36,272 nt of DNA from Chrysochromulina tobinii (Eukaryota; Haptophyta; Prymnesiales; Chrysochromulinaceae). Numbering within the stretch: position 1 is the first letter of the stretch; each line of letters opens with the position of its first letter. Location: positions 1 to 36,272 of the forward strand of contig JWZX01002490.1 of assembly GCA_001275005.1 (NCBI GenBank), written 5' to 3'. Under the pieces are notes generated by a model that worked only from the letters and a program-made list of their open reading frames with translations, was not told the origin of the DNA and searched no databases. The position numbers were made by a program, and so were the translations under genes. Positions 9,517 to 19,259 of this stretch are shown piece by piece.

Positions 9517-11226
9517 TCACAGCCCTCGCGTATTCCAATCGCCTCGGCGCATAAGCTTGATCATCTGCTGCGGCGCGCACGGCAGAACCTCGAGCTTACT
9601 AAGGAGCTTCTCGTTGAACGAGCGTGGAGGCAAGGCGGGCGGTCCTAGAGACATGCCAGGTGTGTGCGCGCGGCGGCCCACAGCAGGCGCGCTGCCGCCG
9701 CCGCCTTCGCTTTCGCCCGCCCCTCTGTGGGCGTGCGCGGCTCGCCGCGGCCGCAGCGTCTGCGCATCCGCCGTTATCGACAGCCGAGGATCTGCGACTT
9801 GGGCATCGGCATGCGCCGACGCTTTTGCGTCCCCGTCTCCCGCCATCGGAGTGGCGTGCCCTCCGGTGCCCAGGAAGGCGGGCTCGCTGCATGACGCACG
9901 CAGCGCGTGGCTGCTTCCGATGGACAATGCGGTGCCAGTTGCGGGCCTAGTACCGACCGACGCCATCGCCTCGGCCATGTCGAACGTGGCCGATGCGCTC
10001 ATGTCGAACGATAGGCTCGAGGGCGAGGCGAGCGCGCCCGACGGCGAGCGCAACGGCGGCCGAGTGCGCCGCCCCCCCCGCTCCATGTGCACGGCCGCCT
10101 TCCGAGTGAGCGCCGCATCGGGCTGCGTGCGGTTGAGGACGTCAAACTGCCAGGAGCTGAGCCGGCTTGGGTCAACTGCCATCGAAAAGCGGCCGACGGA
10201 GCGAAGCGGCTTGAGCGCCATCGTAGTCATTGTGCGCGGACCCATGGAGCTCTTCCGTGTAACGGCCGCGAGCGCCGCGCTCGAGGCGTTCGAGGTGGTC
10301 ATCGAAAAGGTGGCAGCCGGCAGGCCGGGCATGTAGGCGCTGAAGAGCGCGGCGGTGCTGGCGCCGTAGGTCGAGCCAAACGCCAGTACTGGCGCCGGCG
10401 CCGGCTCGAGGCCACGGCGCAGGTTCACATTCGGCGTGCCCAGCACCATCAGTGCCGAGGGCAACGGCGGCGGGAGCACCATCGAGGGCAGCGCATGATC
10501 CGGTTCGGGAATCGGCATCGTGGCGACGGGCCGCGCGGCAAAGAGCGGCCGGTCGTCCACAGCTAAGGAGCGCTCCTGCTTGCTCGGCGGCGGCTTGCGT
10601 GGTGGCAATATGACCATCGGCGTGGTCACCACGTTCGCGCAGGATGTCGAGTCGAGCACGTCTGCGCCGAAAGTGTAGCGCGGCACGGGCAGCGGCACGA
10701 CGCGCGCGCCGCCCGCGGGCGACGGCATCGTCAGCGGCGCAGGTAGCATTATCGTCGCCGCGGGCACGTAGTGGTCAGGTGTGAAGCGGTATGCCGGCGA
10801 GGGCGCGCACGAAGGCGCTGCCGGAATCTCCTTCGTGCCCGCAGGCGTGAGCGGTGGTGCGTCCGGCAAAGTGAGAACGATGGCCTCGGGACCGTCTTGC
10901 GATCCCGATACCAGCTCGGCTGCCGCAGCACCTTCGCTCCTGCCCTTGGCATCCAGCGGCGTCGTGATGATGAATTCGTCGGTGCCGCTCGCAAGTAGCG
11001 AAGAGCGAGGCGAGCGGATGGCCGGCGACGCCGGTCGTGGGCCAGCACCGATGGCAAATTGTGGCGCCGCTCCACCGCAGGTGCGTCCAGAGGACGTGTG
11101 CCTCAACATCTCAGCCGGCCGGCTACAATGTATCGTGAACGTGAACCTGTCGGCGCGCCCCCAAGCACACGTGAACCAAGTTGGCCACTTCGATCGCTCT
11201 ACATGTAACAGTCTTCTTCGATTCAT
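9517..11226 (-). CDS. Proline/alanine/serine-rich protein of unknown function
   Basis: A 569-codon frame from an ATG at 11226. A second in-frame ATG at 11109 (protein starting MLRHTSSGRT) is an equally good start and would leave a roomier promoter toward the divergent EGF gene. The protein is low-complexity, full of Pro, Ala, Ser and Thr, and looks largely disordered. Recognisable segments are PRYTFGADVLDSTSCANVV in the middle, a Met-Thr-Thr-rich patch, and a less biased C-terminus (FNEKLLSKLEVLPCAPQQMIKLMR) that may hold a short helical motif. I see no signal peptide, membrane segment or catalytic motif. Opposite-strand frames of several hundred bases also stay open here because of high GC, so strand choice rests on length. 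Function is unknown. Confidence 0.5.
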   Translation of the reverse strand: MNRRRLLHVERSKWPTWFTCAWGRADRFTFTIHCSRPAEMLRHTSSGRTCGGAAPQFAIGAGPRPASPAIRSPRSSLLASGTDEFIITTPLDAKGRSEGAAAAELVSGSQDGPEAIVLTLPDAPPLTPAGTKEIPAAPSCAPSPAYRFTPDHYVPAATIMLPAPLTMPSPAGGARVVPLPVPRYTFGADVLDSTSCANVVTTPMVILPPRKPPPSKQERSLAVDDRPLFAARPVATMPIPEPDHALPSMVLPPPLPSALMVLGTPNVNLRRGLEPAPAPVLAFGSTYGASTAALFSAYMPGLPAATFSMTTSNASSAALAAVTRKSSMGPRTMTTMALKPLRSVGRFSMAVDPSRLSSWQFDVLNRTQPDAALTRKAAVHMERGGRRTRPPLRSPSGALASPSSLSFDMSASATFDMAEAMASVGTRPATGTALSIGSSHALRASCSEPAFLGTGGHATPMAGDGDAKASAHADAQVADPRLSITADAQTLRPRRAAHAHRGAGESEGGGGSAPAVGRRAHTPGMSLGPPALPPRSFNEKLLSKLEVLPCAPQQMIKLMRRGDWNTRGL

Positions 11227-11297
11227 TCAGACACAAGCCCCCGCAATTTTGTTGACACATTTCACGTTCACACCGCTGTAAGGCGTCAACATTATCC

Positions 11298-13629
11298 ATG
11301 CGGTCCACCTTCCATTCTTTGGTCAACCTTCTAGGTACGCTCGAGCCACAGCGCTCATTGGGCCGACACTTTGCTCACAGTCCCACACACGTGCCCGCTT
11401 CCTCCGATTGCAGCAGGAGCCCTCGGCGCGCAGCAGGCACTCTTTCCAAGTGGCAACCTCTTCCCAAGCAGCGATGCCTTCGCCACAAGGCTCTTCCCGT
11501 CAGTGGACCCGCCCGCCGTCACGGCGTCGACTACAGGATTCCCATCGTGCCCGTCCACAATGCGTGGAACGCCGTGCTCGGGCCACGGCAATTGCTCGCA
11601 TATTGGCGTGTGTGCGTGCTTCCGTGGCTGGGGGGGTGATAACTGCTCGCAGCCGCGGTGCTCGCTCCGTTGCTCAGGACACGGCCGGTGCCCGCTGGGT
11701 GACGCCGAGGGTGCTTGCGTGTGCGACCTTGGCTACGCGGGCTACGACTGCGCTGAGCACGCGCCGCCGCCCTCGCCACCACCCTCGCCGCCGCTCGCAA
11801 CGTTCCTTCCTGTCGCTCTGCAGGTCACCACACTGCATCTCAATGTGACGGCGCGCACAAAAGTGCACGCGACCAGGCCACTGCGGCCGCTGGCGACGGC
11901 GCTACCACCCGGTGCACAGGTCGCATACTGGAGCGTCGATGGTGCCCCCGAATCGCCGTCGCCGCAACTGCTCAGCACGCTAGCCTCGCTAGGCGCTGCC
12001 GAGCCGGCGCGCGTGCTTGCTACTTCGGCGCTGCGCGAGGACGAGGCAGCGACGGCGCTGGGTGCGCGCAGCGCGAGTGCGGCCATTGGCGGTGCCTTCG
12101 CCTCCGCCTGGCAGTCGGAGCCGCCCGAGCCCCTAGCTCCGCGCGCCGTCGTGGCCTCTGCCGTCGACTGGCGCGCGGGCCGCGCGTACGTGGCGCTCAG
12201 CCTCACGCCCTCAGGGAGCCCACGCGGTCGGCGCCCGAGCGTGCTGCAGCTAGCGCTGCCGTCGATGGCGCTCGTGGGGGCGACAGGGTCATTCGGCTCG
12301 CCCGATATGGTTGAGGTTGGCACCCTGGCCCTCGGCGGCGACGCGAGTGAGTCTGCTGTGGCGCCCGGGTGGCTTCATGCGGTGCTCCTCTCCCTCTCAG
12401 CCACTGCTGCCGAGCTCGTGACCCTCCGTCTGCCCGAGCTGCAGCCGGTGCACGCGCTTCGCCTCGACGTGCCCTCGGCGCCACGTGCCGCCCAATACGA
12501 CGCACGCACCGCCACCCTATACCTGCTGTGCACCGGCTCGGCGGCCGGGCAGCCGCGCCTACTACGCGTGCCCATGCGTGGTGGCCAGCCAGCAGCGCCG
12601 CCGCGGGGCGCCGATACGCTCTCTCCGGCATGGGCGGGCGCACTGCCTCTGCTGCTCGCCTTCCCCGCCTCGCGCCTCCTCCTCCTCCTCTCCGACACCG
12701 AAGCCGAGCCCTCGCGCCCCCATTGGGCCGCCGCCGCGCCGCCGCGCCTGTGTCGCGTGCGCATGGGCACGTCGCTGCCATCGTCCGCTGAGGCATGCAC
12801 GCAGCTGCACGGCCGGTACTCGGCCGAGCAGGTAACGACGGCCGCGGCAGACGACAGCGCGGGCGCGGCGTACTTGGGCTGCCGCTCGGGGGCGCTGCTG
12901 CGGCTGCGCCTCTCGCCACTAGTCGTGGACGTCCTCATCCGCCCGTCACTCGCCGCGATGAGTGCCGCCCTCTTCCGTCCCTCGGACGGCGCCCTTTGGC
13001 TGGCGACGAGCGACGGCGAGCTCTTGCAGCTGCAAACGCGCGCACACAGCGCGGCGGCCGCGTATACAGCGGTGGCCACCACCGCCTCGACGGCCCCCGC
13101 GTGCACCCACGAGCCATGCCTGCACGCTCAAGCTGGCCGCGCCAGTGTACTCCTGCAGCGGCCGCCTCCACCAGCGGCGGTGGCGGCGGCATCGGCGCCG
13201 CCGCCGTCGCCGCCACCGCCACCGCCGCCGCCCGCGATGAGCTTGGTGGCCAGCCTGGTCGGATGGGTACACCACCGCCTTGCCCAGCGCACCGTTGTTG
13301 TCGAGCAGCAGTTGGCGAGCGCGAGCGCGAGTGCGAGGCCCCCAAAGCCGCCCCACCCCTCGCCGCCACCCCCGCCGTCACCTCCCTTCCCACCGCCGCC
13401 GCCGTCGACGAAGGCGATGCGCGCGCCGCGCAGCGAACCTGTATTTTCGCTCGGGTCCCTCTGGATCCACGATCGTCTCGGCATGCTACCCACGGCGGCG
13501 CTCATGCTGCTCGCGTGCTTCTGCGGCGGCCAGATCGGCAGCGCAATGTATCGGCTGTGCCGTGGAACGTGCGCACGCCGGCGCCCAGTGGTCCAGGGGC
13601 TGGAGAAGCTGCCGCCAAATCGGAGGTGA
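11298..13629 (+). CDS. EGF-like, proline-rich type I membrane glycoprotein (probable two exons)
   Basis: Predicted cell-surface or endomembrane protein of 761 residues if 11298-11334 is spliced to 11381-13629. The downstream frame alone has no ATG before its EGF region. The splice supplies MRSTFHSLVNLLVPHTC, a plausible though weak signal sequence. Two tenascin-type EGF modules lie at about residues 78-101 and 110-136 (CSGHGNCSHIGVCACFRGWGG and CSGHGRCPLGD), followed by a PPPSPPPSPP linker. A long region has alternating strands suggestive of a beta-propeller (for example TATLYLLCTGSA, GALWLATSDGELLQLQ). A second proline-rich block with long Pro runs precedes one membrane helix (about 715-737, LPTAALMLLACFCGG) and a short basic tail. 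The proline blocks resemble hydroxyproline-rich wall or scale proteins. Ligand and role are unknown. Confidence 0.75.
11335..11380 (+). other. Probable 46-nt intron in EGF-protein gene
   Basis: The sequence CTAG|GTACGC at 11334/11335 and GCTCACAG|TCCC at 11380/11381 give GT-AG ends. They join an ATG-led 37-nt exon in frame to the EGF-containing reading frame. An in-frame TAG at 11332-11334 blocks the unspliced frame from any upstream ATG. It is short for an intron. Confidence 0.5.
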
Positions 13630-13884
13630 ACGATCTGAGTACACATCGCCTTTCCCCCGGGTTGCTTGGTTCGTGTACTAGCCACGTAGGGTTCGGTTGT
13701 TCGCGATGAACGTTTGATGAAGTAACGTGTCGACATCGTGTGTGAGAACCCGGCCCGGCGTCCGCTTTAAGTTCCGCTTCATTCAATTGGATTCCTTTTC
13801 CGTTACGGATGTTTGTTACATGTCCCAGCGGGTGTACTCCTCGGCACCGCGGCGCTCACGGCCAAACGCGGTGCGACGGTCCGG

Positions 13885-16119
13885 TCAACGATCAAACCCG
13901 TGGACCTTGCGCTCGACGACCTCGTGGAAGATGGCATTGAGTGCCGGGTGCGCCTCGCCAACGGAGCGCTGAGCGGCACGCACACGCTGCAGCCCATGCG
14001 CGGAGACGAGTGCGTACACGCACGCAGTCACCTCGCGGGGCGCCACGGGCGCAGACCCCACCGCCGCCGTCGTGGGCTGTGGGTTGCATTCGTCCAGCAG
14101 ACGATGGGAGGCAGCGAGGGCCTCGGTGACAGAGGCGCCCTCGTCGTCGCCCGCGGCATGGAGACGCATCAACGTAGTGCATGCTTCCGTCCATAGGGCC
14201 TGAGCACCCGCACGCACAGGGCCCTCGGCGGGCGCGGTGTCCTCTGTCCCATCAAGCACCTCCTCGATCGCCTGCACCGTGCGTGTGTATGCGGCGCGTG
14301 CCTCGGCAGGCCGCAGCAGCCGCTCGGCCAGACGCGCGCGTTCGAGCCACCGCTGGGCCTCTGCCTGCGCGCTCTTCTTGGGCACGCCGCCAGGCATACC
14401 GGCAGTGGCCGAGTGCCGATCGGCGGCAGCCCCACCTTCCATGCCGCCCTGTCGCGCCGCTGTGCTCCCATCAGCCACAGCCCCCCTCTCGTCCTCCGCG
14501 CGCCACGCCGCCATCGCGACCATGTCGGCATGCAACTGCTCGAAGAGCTCATCGAGCCATGCATGGCACAGCGGCTTGCGCAGCGGGCCGTCCGTTGAGG
14601 GCACGCCGATAGTGCCGGGCAGCGGCCGCGCGCACGGCGCAGCTTCGTCAAGTCCGGACTCGTTGTCACCGCGACTCAGGCTTGTGGGATCGTGGGTCCA
14701 CCGGTACCCACCACCCGTGAAGCCGCCCGAGCCATCGCGCATGTCACCGCCTGCACCGTGCGTGGCTGCGTTCACCGCGCAGCTCCCTCCGTGCTCTGCC
14801 GCGCCTGCCACGTCGCTGGCCGGCAACGTCGGCTCGCCCTCCATGGCGAATGAGGCGCTCCGAAAGCTCAGCAGCCTCTCCCAACCTACGTCCCGGAGCA
14901 GCTCAGCCAGCACATGATAGGCCGCGGTCCTCGTGTGCTCCTGAGCTGCCTCCATCTCGTGCGCTCGCCCCGATGCTCCCTTGCCGGCAGCGCGGCGCAG
15001 CTCGCAAGCGCCGGGTGGCGAGGCCTCGCGTAGCAGCTCCACAGGCGCGGCATTGAGCGTGCGCAGCGCAGCCACAGCCCATCCCTTGGCGAGCTGAACA
15101 CGCGCGAGAAGCATCCATCCCCGGCGTCGGCTGGGGCCGAGTTGCACCGCATTCGTAGCCACGCACAACGCCGCGTCCAGCATCTGGCACTGCAGCAGCA
15201 GCTCGCCTTGCGCGATCAGCAGCGACGCATCCGATGGCGCCGCGTCGAGCGCCGCTCCCAGCGTGAGGATCGCCTCGGGGAGCTGCCCGAGCGCGCGCTG
15301 GGCAGCGGCCACCCGCTCCGCACAGCAGCCGAGCAACGTGGCGAGCGGGTCGAAGAAGGCCACCGCCTGCTCAAATCGGAACGAGTGGCTGAAGAAGTGG
15401 TACAGCGCCTCGACCAGCAACGGTGCCGAGGCGGCCCCCGGCCCGACCAAGCCCGTAGCTGCGTCGTCCACCGCAGCATCGAACAGGTCGGCGGCACGCT
15501 CGGCGGATGCTCCCTCGAAGCTTGCGCTCGCCGCGCGTAGGAGATATCGCCGAGCTGCGCTCAAAAAGTCGTCCTCTGCCGGTTGCGCCGGCTGCAGGGA
15601 TCGGATGCCGGCGACCGGAGGTAGTGGACACAGCGCGCGGAGCGTGGCGCTGATCGCGGCGCGACTCCAAGTTTGCTCATCGACGGATACTTCGACGATG
15701 TCGCCCATCGCTGTAGGATGCAGGGCGCTTGCGCTCACGCCGCCAGGGATGGACACGTGCACCCGCAGGTCTTGGCCGGCGAGAGCGTCCCAGCAACAAT
15801 ATACTGCGGAGAGGCTTGTGGTCTCTGGATGCTCCGCGGCAAGATCAGCCACGTACCCGGCAATGGGCGCTGGTGACGACACGTCGAGGCCAATCAAGTG
15901 GTGGAAGATACCTGTCGAGGCAGGCTCATTTTCCTCCGACATGCCCAGCACAAGACCACGCAGCGATGGAAGCAGCCCGATAGCCGTGCTCTGCTGGACG
16001 ACCAGATAGCACAAGTCCGGAGGCCCAAGGTTCTCCGCGGACCCCAGCGCTGCAGTTCGCATGGCGAGCGCCGCGCCGGCGCCGATAGTCGCATCGCTGC
16101 CGTCCAGAGATGGTCGCAT
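13885..16119 (-). CDS. BCH1: ChAPs-family (Bch1/Chs6-like) exomer cargo adaptor
   Basis: In fungi, ChAPs proteins bind Chs5 and Arf1 and form exomer, which carries selected membrane cargo from the trans-Golgi to the plasma membrane. The 744-residue product shows the family's motif order: LGPPDLCYL (31-39), GLDVSSP, a Val-Tyr-Cys segment near 106, DLRVHVSIPG (117-126), and TPR-like helices at about 234-360 including DASLLIAQGELLLQ and ALRTLNAAPV. After these come AAYHVLAELLRDVGWERLLSFRS near 400, LCHAWLDELFEQLHADM near 518, and a last TPR-like WLERARLAERLLRPAEARAAY. An acidic/glycine-rich insert separates the last parts. The start is uncertain: the frame is open upstream to 16242 without an ATG, so I took the first ATG, at 16119; a 5' exon is possible. 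Its 3' end faces the EGF gene 255 bp away. Confidence 0.85.
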   Translation of the reverse strand: MRPSLDGSDATIGAGAALAMRTAALGSAENLGPPDLCYLVVQQSTAIGLLPSLRGLVLGMSEENEPASTGIFHHLIGLDVSSPAPIAGYVADLAAEHPETTSLSAVYCCWDALAGQDLRVHVSIPGGVSASALHPTAMGDIVEVSVDEQTWSRAAISATLRALCPLPPVAGIRSLQPAQPAEDDFLSAARRYLLRAASASFEGASAERAADLFDAAVDDAATGLVGPGAASAPLLVEALYHFFSHSFRFEQAVAFFDPLATLLGCCAERVAAAQRALGQLPEAILTLGAALDAAPSDASLLIAQGELLLQCQMLDAALCVATNAVQLGPSRRRGWMLLARVQLAKGWAVAALRTLNAAPVELLREASPPGACELRRAAGKGASGRAHEMEAAQEHTRTAAYHVLAELLRDVGWERLLSFRSASFAMEGEPTLPASDVAGAAEHGGSCAVNAATHGAGGDMRDGSGGFTGGGYRWTHDPTSLSRGDNESGLDEAAPCARPLPGTIGVPSTDGPLRKPLCHAWLDELFEQLHADMVAMAAWRAEDERGAVADGSTAARQGGMEGGAAADRHSATAGMPGGVPKKSAQAEAQRWLERARLAERLLRPAEARAAYTRTVQAIEEVLDGTEDTAPAEGPVRAGAQALWTEACTTLMRLHAAGDDEGASVTEALAASHRLLDECNPQPTTAAVGSAPVAPREVTACVYALVSAHGLQRVRAAQRSVGEAHPALNAIFHEVVERKVHGFDR

Positions 16120-16640
16120 CGCTGTGTGTGGTGCTGAGATGAACGCTGCTGTGAAACACACGACGCACGCGCTCTCCGGACCCCTAGCTAGGGCCTCTAT
16201 CGCTATGGACGGAGGTGTCGCCGACACAACCTGGCCATACAAAGTCCGTTAATCGGCAGAAGGTGGGGGCGAGGCAACCACCTCACCACACCAAAGTGTA
16301 ATCCGATGGTACGGACCGCTGTGTTCGCGGCAGCGGCCCGCTTACGGCCCGCTGCGGCAGCACGGACGCGCGAGCGCCTCGGTGCCGGTACGCCTGCTAG
16401 CATCGTGCTGTGTTGTTCAACACAACGCGTATGGACCTCCGGACCCGCCTCAACACGAGCACGAGGCGCGCGCGTCTCGATTTCCGAATTTAATTCCGAA
16501 TCGTTCTTCAATCGCTCGATGCGTCGCGGATGTGTGGCCATCGTCAGTTAGTAGTTGTCAGCACGACGCCCGAAAAAAAGACGTGGCTCGATGAGTAATC
16601 TGGCCGCACCCACAAACACACACATTCTGTAATAGGATTC
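16120..16640. other. Intergenic, upstream region of the ChAPs gene
   Basis: It contains the ChAPs 5' region on the minus strand, including possible 3' splice sites such as TTTCACAG just before the chosen ATG, and the 3' flank of the oxygenase gene. I see no RNA gene or repeat. Confidence 0.4.
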
Positions 16641-17354
16641 CTACGGTTCCACGATGATTCGACTCCATTCATCGGACACGACGCCATCCTCATCCTCTAC
16701 CCTCACCAGCTCTCGCCTCACGGCCGGCGGCTCGCCGAGAAAGCAGATGAGCGAGTAGCGCGAACCGTATGTAATGCGCGAAACGCCGTGCACAGTCCTG
16801 GACAAGTGCACAGTTGCCGTGCCTGCTTCACGCTCAAAGGTTCTCGCACCATTAGGAAAGAGACCTATGAGTCGACCGCCACCGTGACTCAAGTCGTCTG
16901 AAATGGCCACGTTGACCGTCACCGCCGCACGATCTTGATGGAAAGCGTGCCACGGCCGCGTCTCTGGAGAGTATCTTCTCACGAAGGCTTCAACCAGGGG
17001 CAGGGGCCGCCTCCCGCTGCCTCCACTGGTGAGGTCCAGCTCACGACCGACCGCAAGGATTGCAGCAACACTTTCCGCACCCACGAGCGCGACGAGCTCG
17101 TCCACACTCAAGTTTAGCTGATAGTCGGCCGCACCGTCGACTGTATCGCGTTCGACACTCACCCGGGCATCTATTGCAGCTCTTAGTGCTGCGCATGCCG
17201 ATACGGAAAGAAGTGCTTCCCTCGTCAGAACGTGAGCATTTGTTCCAATTGGGAGCGCCACGTGCAGTGCTGGCAGTGCGTTTCGTACAGCCTGAGGTGA
17301 TATATCGCCGCCGTCTAGAAGGAGCTGGCGCAAGGCCGGCGGCATGGCCGCCAT
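16641..17354 (-). CDS. 2OG-Fe(II) oxygenase, prolyl 4-hydroxylase-like
   Basis: Predicted non-haem iron dioxygenase using 2-oxoglutarate and oxygen to hydroxylate a substrate, probably peptidyl proline by resemblance to the P4H fold. In the 237-residue product the iron ligands are H139 and D141 (HAFHQDRAAV) and H189 (LSRTVHGV), and R199 (YGSRYSLICFL) should bind 2-oxoglutarate. The segment between has the family's GGGRLIGLFPNG. There is no signal peptide from the ATG at 17354 (MAAMPPALRQ); upstream codons are open but lack ATG. The gene is head-to-head with the EF-hand gene, 238 bp apart, and a degenerate CTTGA pentamer run (sense strand) lies about 40-55 bp before its ATG. The proline-rich proteins nearby are possible but untested substrates. 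Confidence 0.8.
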   Translation of the reverse strand: MAAMPPALRQLLLDGGDISPQAVRNALPALHVALPIGTNAHVLTREALLSVSACAALRAAIDARVSVERDTVDGAADYQLNLSVDELVALVGAESVAAILAVGRELDLTSGGSGRRPLPLVEAFVRRYSPETRPWHAFHQDRAAVTVNVAISDDLSHGGGRLIGLFPNGARTFEREAGTATVHLSRTVHGVSRITYGSRYSLICFLGEPPAVRRELVRVEDEDGVVSDEWSRIIVEP

Positions 17355-17592
17355 GACCCAATACACGTACGTGTCTGTTGGCAGCACAAGGCAAGTCAGG
17401 TCAAGTCAAGAAAAGGAATGTCCGTTTTGAACGGACGGGGCGGGGTCATCCGATGTATGCTCGCGCGGAACATGAACTCGATTGGCGAAGACATTAAGCC
17501 CGCGGCACGCGCGCCGCGCGCCGCGTTGGCACATAGACGGGCTGTGGAGGCACGTTCGAAAGTCGTTTTTTGCCTTGGACGGCAAGACCGCC
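17355..17592. promoter_or_regulatory. Divergent intergenic region with CTTGA pentamers
   Basis: The 238 bp between the ATGs of the oxygenase (minus) and the EF-hand gene (plus). The stretch at 17389-17408 reads, on the oxygenase sense strand, as a degenerate run of CTTGACTTGACCTGACTTG. No core promoter motif is evident. Confidence 0.4.
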
Positions 17593-18410
17593 ATGCCTGC
17601 TCCCAAACGTGCTCCCAAGGGCACGAAGAAGCCCGAAACAGATGCCGTAAAGTACAACACCCTCGACCTTGATTACCTTCGGCGCCAATTCGACGAATTC
17701 GACAAGGACAAGTCTGGTTTCCTCGAGGAGGATGAGTGCAAAGCCGCGCTTGCAAAGATTGGTAGCAACCTGAAGTTCGCGGACCTGGATACTGATAAGG
17801 ACCATAAGATCTCGTTCGAAGAATTCACGGTGCGTGCCTCAACATCTTGTACCATCACACGGTAGAGCTTGGGCCATCTTTATAACGATGGGACAGCGTG
17901 CGCGTGTCCCCGCATGCACAGATCTTCACGCAGCTTGTGGGCAGGCACACGCACCCTATCTTCAAGAAGCAGGGCAGGAACGTCTCAACTGATACCTTCT
18001 CGAAGACGGGCATCAGCATCTTTGCGGGTGAGGCTCACCTCAACGAATCGTTCATGAAGATCGCAAGCAATGCGTGGCGGAAGCTCGCTGAGCAGGCACG
18101 CCTTCAGGGCTTCACTGCCGAATCGGTTGAGAGGTCGTTCAATGCCATCGACCGCGACGGCGACGGCGAGCTTGACCCGGGAGAGATTCGGTTGGCAATC
18201 AAGGAGTTTGCCCCGCAGCTGACGGAGATCGATATCACCATTATGCTTGCCTGTGCCGACAAAGATGACAGTAGCGCCATCTCCTTGGATGAATTCAAGG
18301 ACTTGGTGTTACATGCTGCCGATCAGGACGTGAAGTACTGGGAAAAGTACGGCTCCCGAGACATGCACACGAGCGTCGTCAAGGACCGGAAGCATCAGAT
18401 CAGGTATTGA
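17593..18410 (+). CDS. Four-EF-hand calcium-binding protein (two exons)
   Basis: A cytosolic calcium sensor or buffer of 241 residues from exons 17593-17829 and 17922-18410. The start is the ATG giving MPAPKRAPKGTKKP; the frame upstream has none. EF-hand loops are at residues 37-48 (DKDKSGFLEEDE), 66-77 (DTDKDHKISFEE), 156-167 (DRDGDGELDPGE) and 192-203 (DKDDSSAISLDE). Loops 1 and 3 are canonical. Loops 2 and 4 have His or Ser where Gly is usual at position 6, so affinity there may be lower. A spacer of about 75 residues separates the two pairs, longer than in calmodulin. There is no kinase or other domain, so it is not a complete CDPK. A basic N-terminus and a polar C-terminus (DRKHQIRY) flank the hands. 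No target is known. Confidence 0.88.
17830..17921 (+). other. Phase-0 intron of EF-hand gene, 92 nt
   Basis: Donor ACG|GTGCGTG and acceptor GCATGCACAG|ATC join EEFT to IFTQLVG in frame. Without splicing the first exon reads to a stop shortly afterwards. Confidence 0.88.
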
Positions 18411-19259
18411 TTGACGCTGGCGACCTTGACCTCAACCTTGACTGTGATGGCTCGTGAGCTCGATGCGGGTTAACCACAACGACGTTAACGTGAATTGACT
18501 GGGAAGTCGGCCGCGTGGTTCTGGTCAGATGCGCGGTGCGCGCGGCCGCCCCACCTTCGCTATCTGACTATCACGCGCTCACCCTTACGGCGCGCAACAG
18601 TGAACGCCGCTATCGACGCCGCTATACGCTATACGTGTACCCCAGTCCCGTCCCCTCTTACTACCACATCAGACTGATATTACATACGTGTGTCGTCGTC
18701 TGTATGAATGTTGCTCTACATCAAGAGACCCCGCTTCGTTTACTGCTTCGAACGAAGTTTGAACATTGAAGTTACCGTCCGCGGCGGGTCACGGGCTGCG
18801 ATGTGTGAAGCTGCTCAGCCCGCCCGGGCGCGACGCCCGGCCTGCGGCCTGGGGAAAACTGTCCCGGACCGTCACTCTGTGTTCTCTGTCAGAACTCACT
18901 GGCGTGGACACTGCACTGCAGGCCGGATCTGAGTGATCATCTTGCCGGGAGGTGACCAGGCGCGTCGCGCGCACCACCCTGACCAACACGCTACCAATAC
19001 GCACACACATGTGACTCTTGACTGGCGCCATCTTGTCGTGAAACAGCCTCTTGGTCGTTCTGAGCATCACCATATCGTGTGCCGAACCGTCCACCTCCGC
19101 TTGGCCTTCTCCACGCACGATCGTGCCTGCCGTTCCTAGCCCGGTTCATGCTCGACACGTTGTGTCCCATGACAACAATGCATTGTCCGCCGTGCCAGCG
19201 CTCCCGTTGGGCATGTGTACAATACACATGCATCTCAGTAACCATGACAGAATATGAAC
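18411..19259. other. Intergenic between convergent EF-hand and LSDAT genes
   Basis: There are 849 bp of 3' flank for two converging genes. It holds CTTGAC-type words at about 18421-18441 and a 7-bp hairpin with a 3-nt loop (CCGGGCG and CGCCCGG, about 18823-18839). I see no gene, RNA or long repeat. Confidence 0.5.

Noticed and set aside
9557-10336. Plus-strand open frame opposite the proline/alanine-rich gene
   Set aside because: It is shorter than the minus-strand frame, and open antisense frames are common in this GC-rich sequence. The choice is not certain.
12203-13393. Several minus-strand open frames opposite the EGF gene
   Set aside because: They are Arg/Ala-rich shadows of GC-rich codons with no domain, while the plus frame has EGF modules and a membrane helix.
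17593-18410. Calcium-dependent protein kinase fragment
   Set aside because: There is no kinase motif in either exon or nearby, and the splice gives a complete small EF-hand protein with its own start and stop.
18823-18839. Rho-independent terminator
   Set aside because: The hairpin is short and lacks a T run, and the window is eukaryotic, so this terminator type does not apply.
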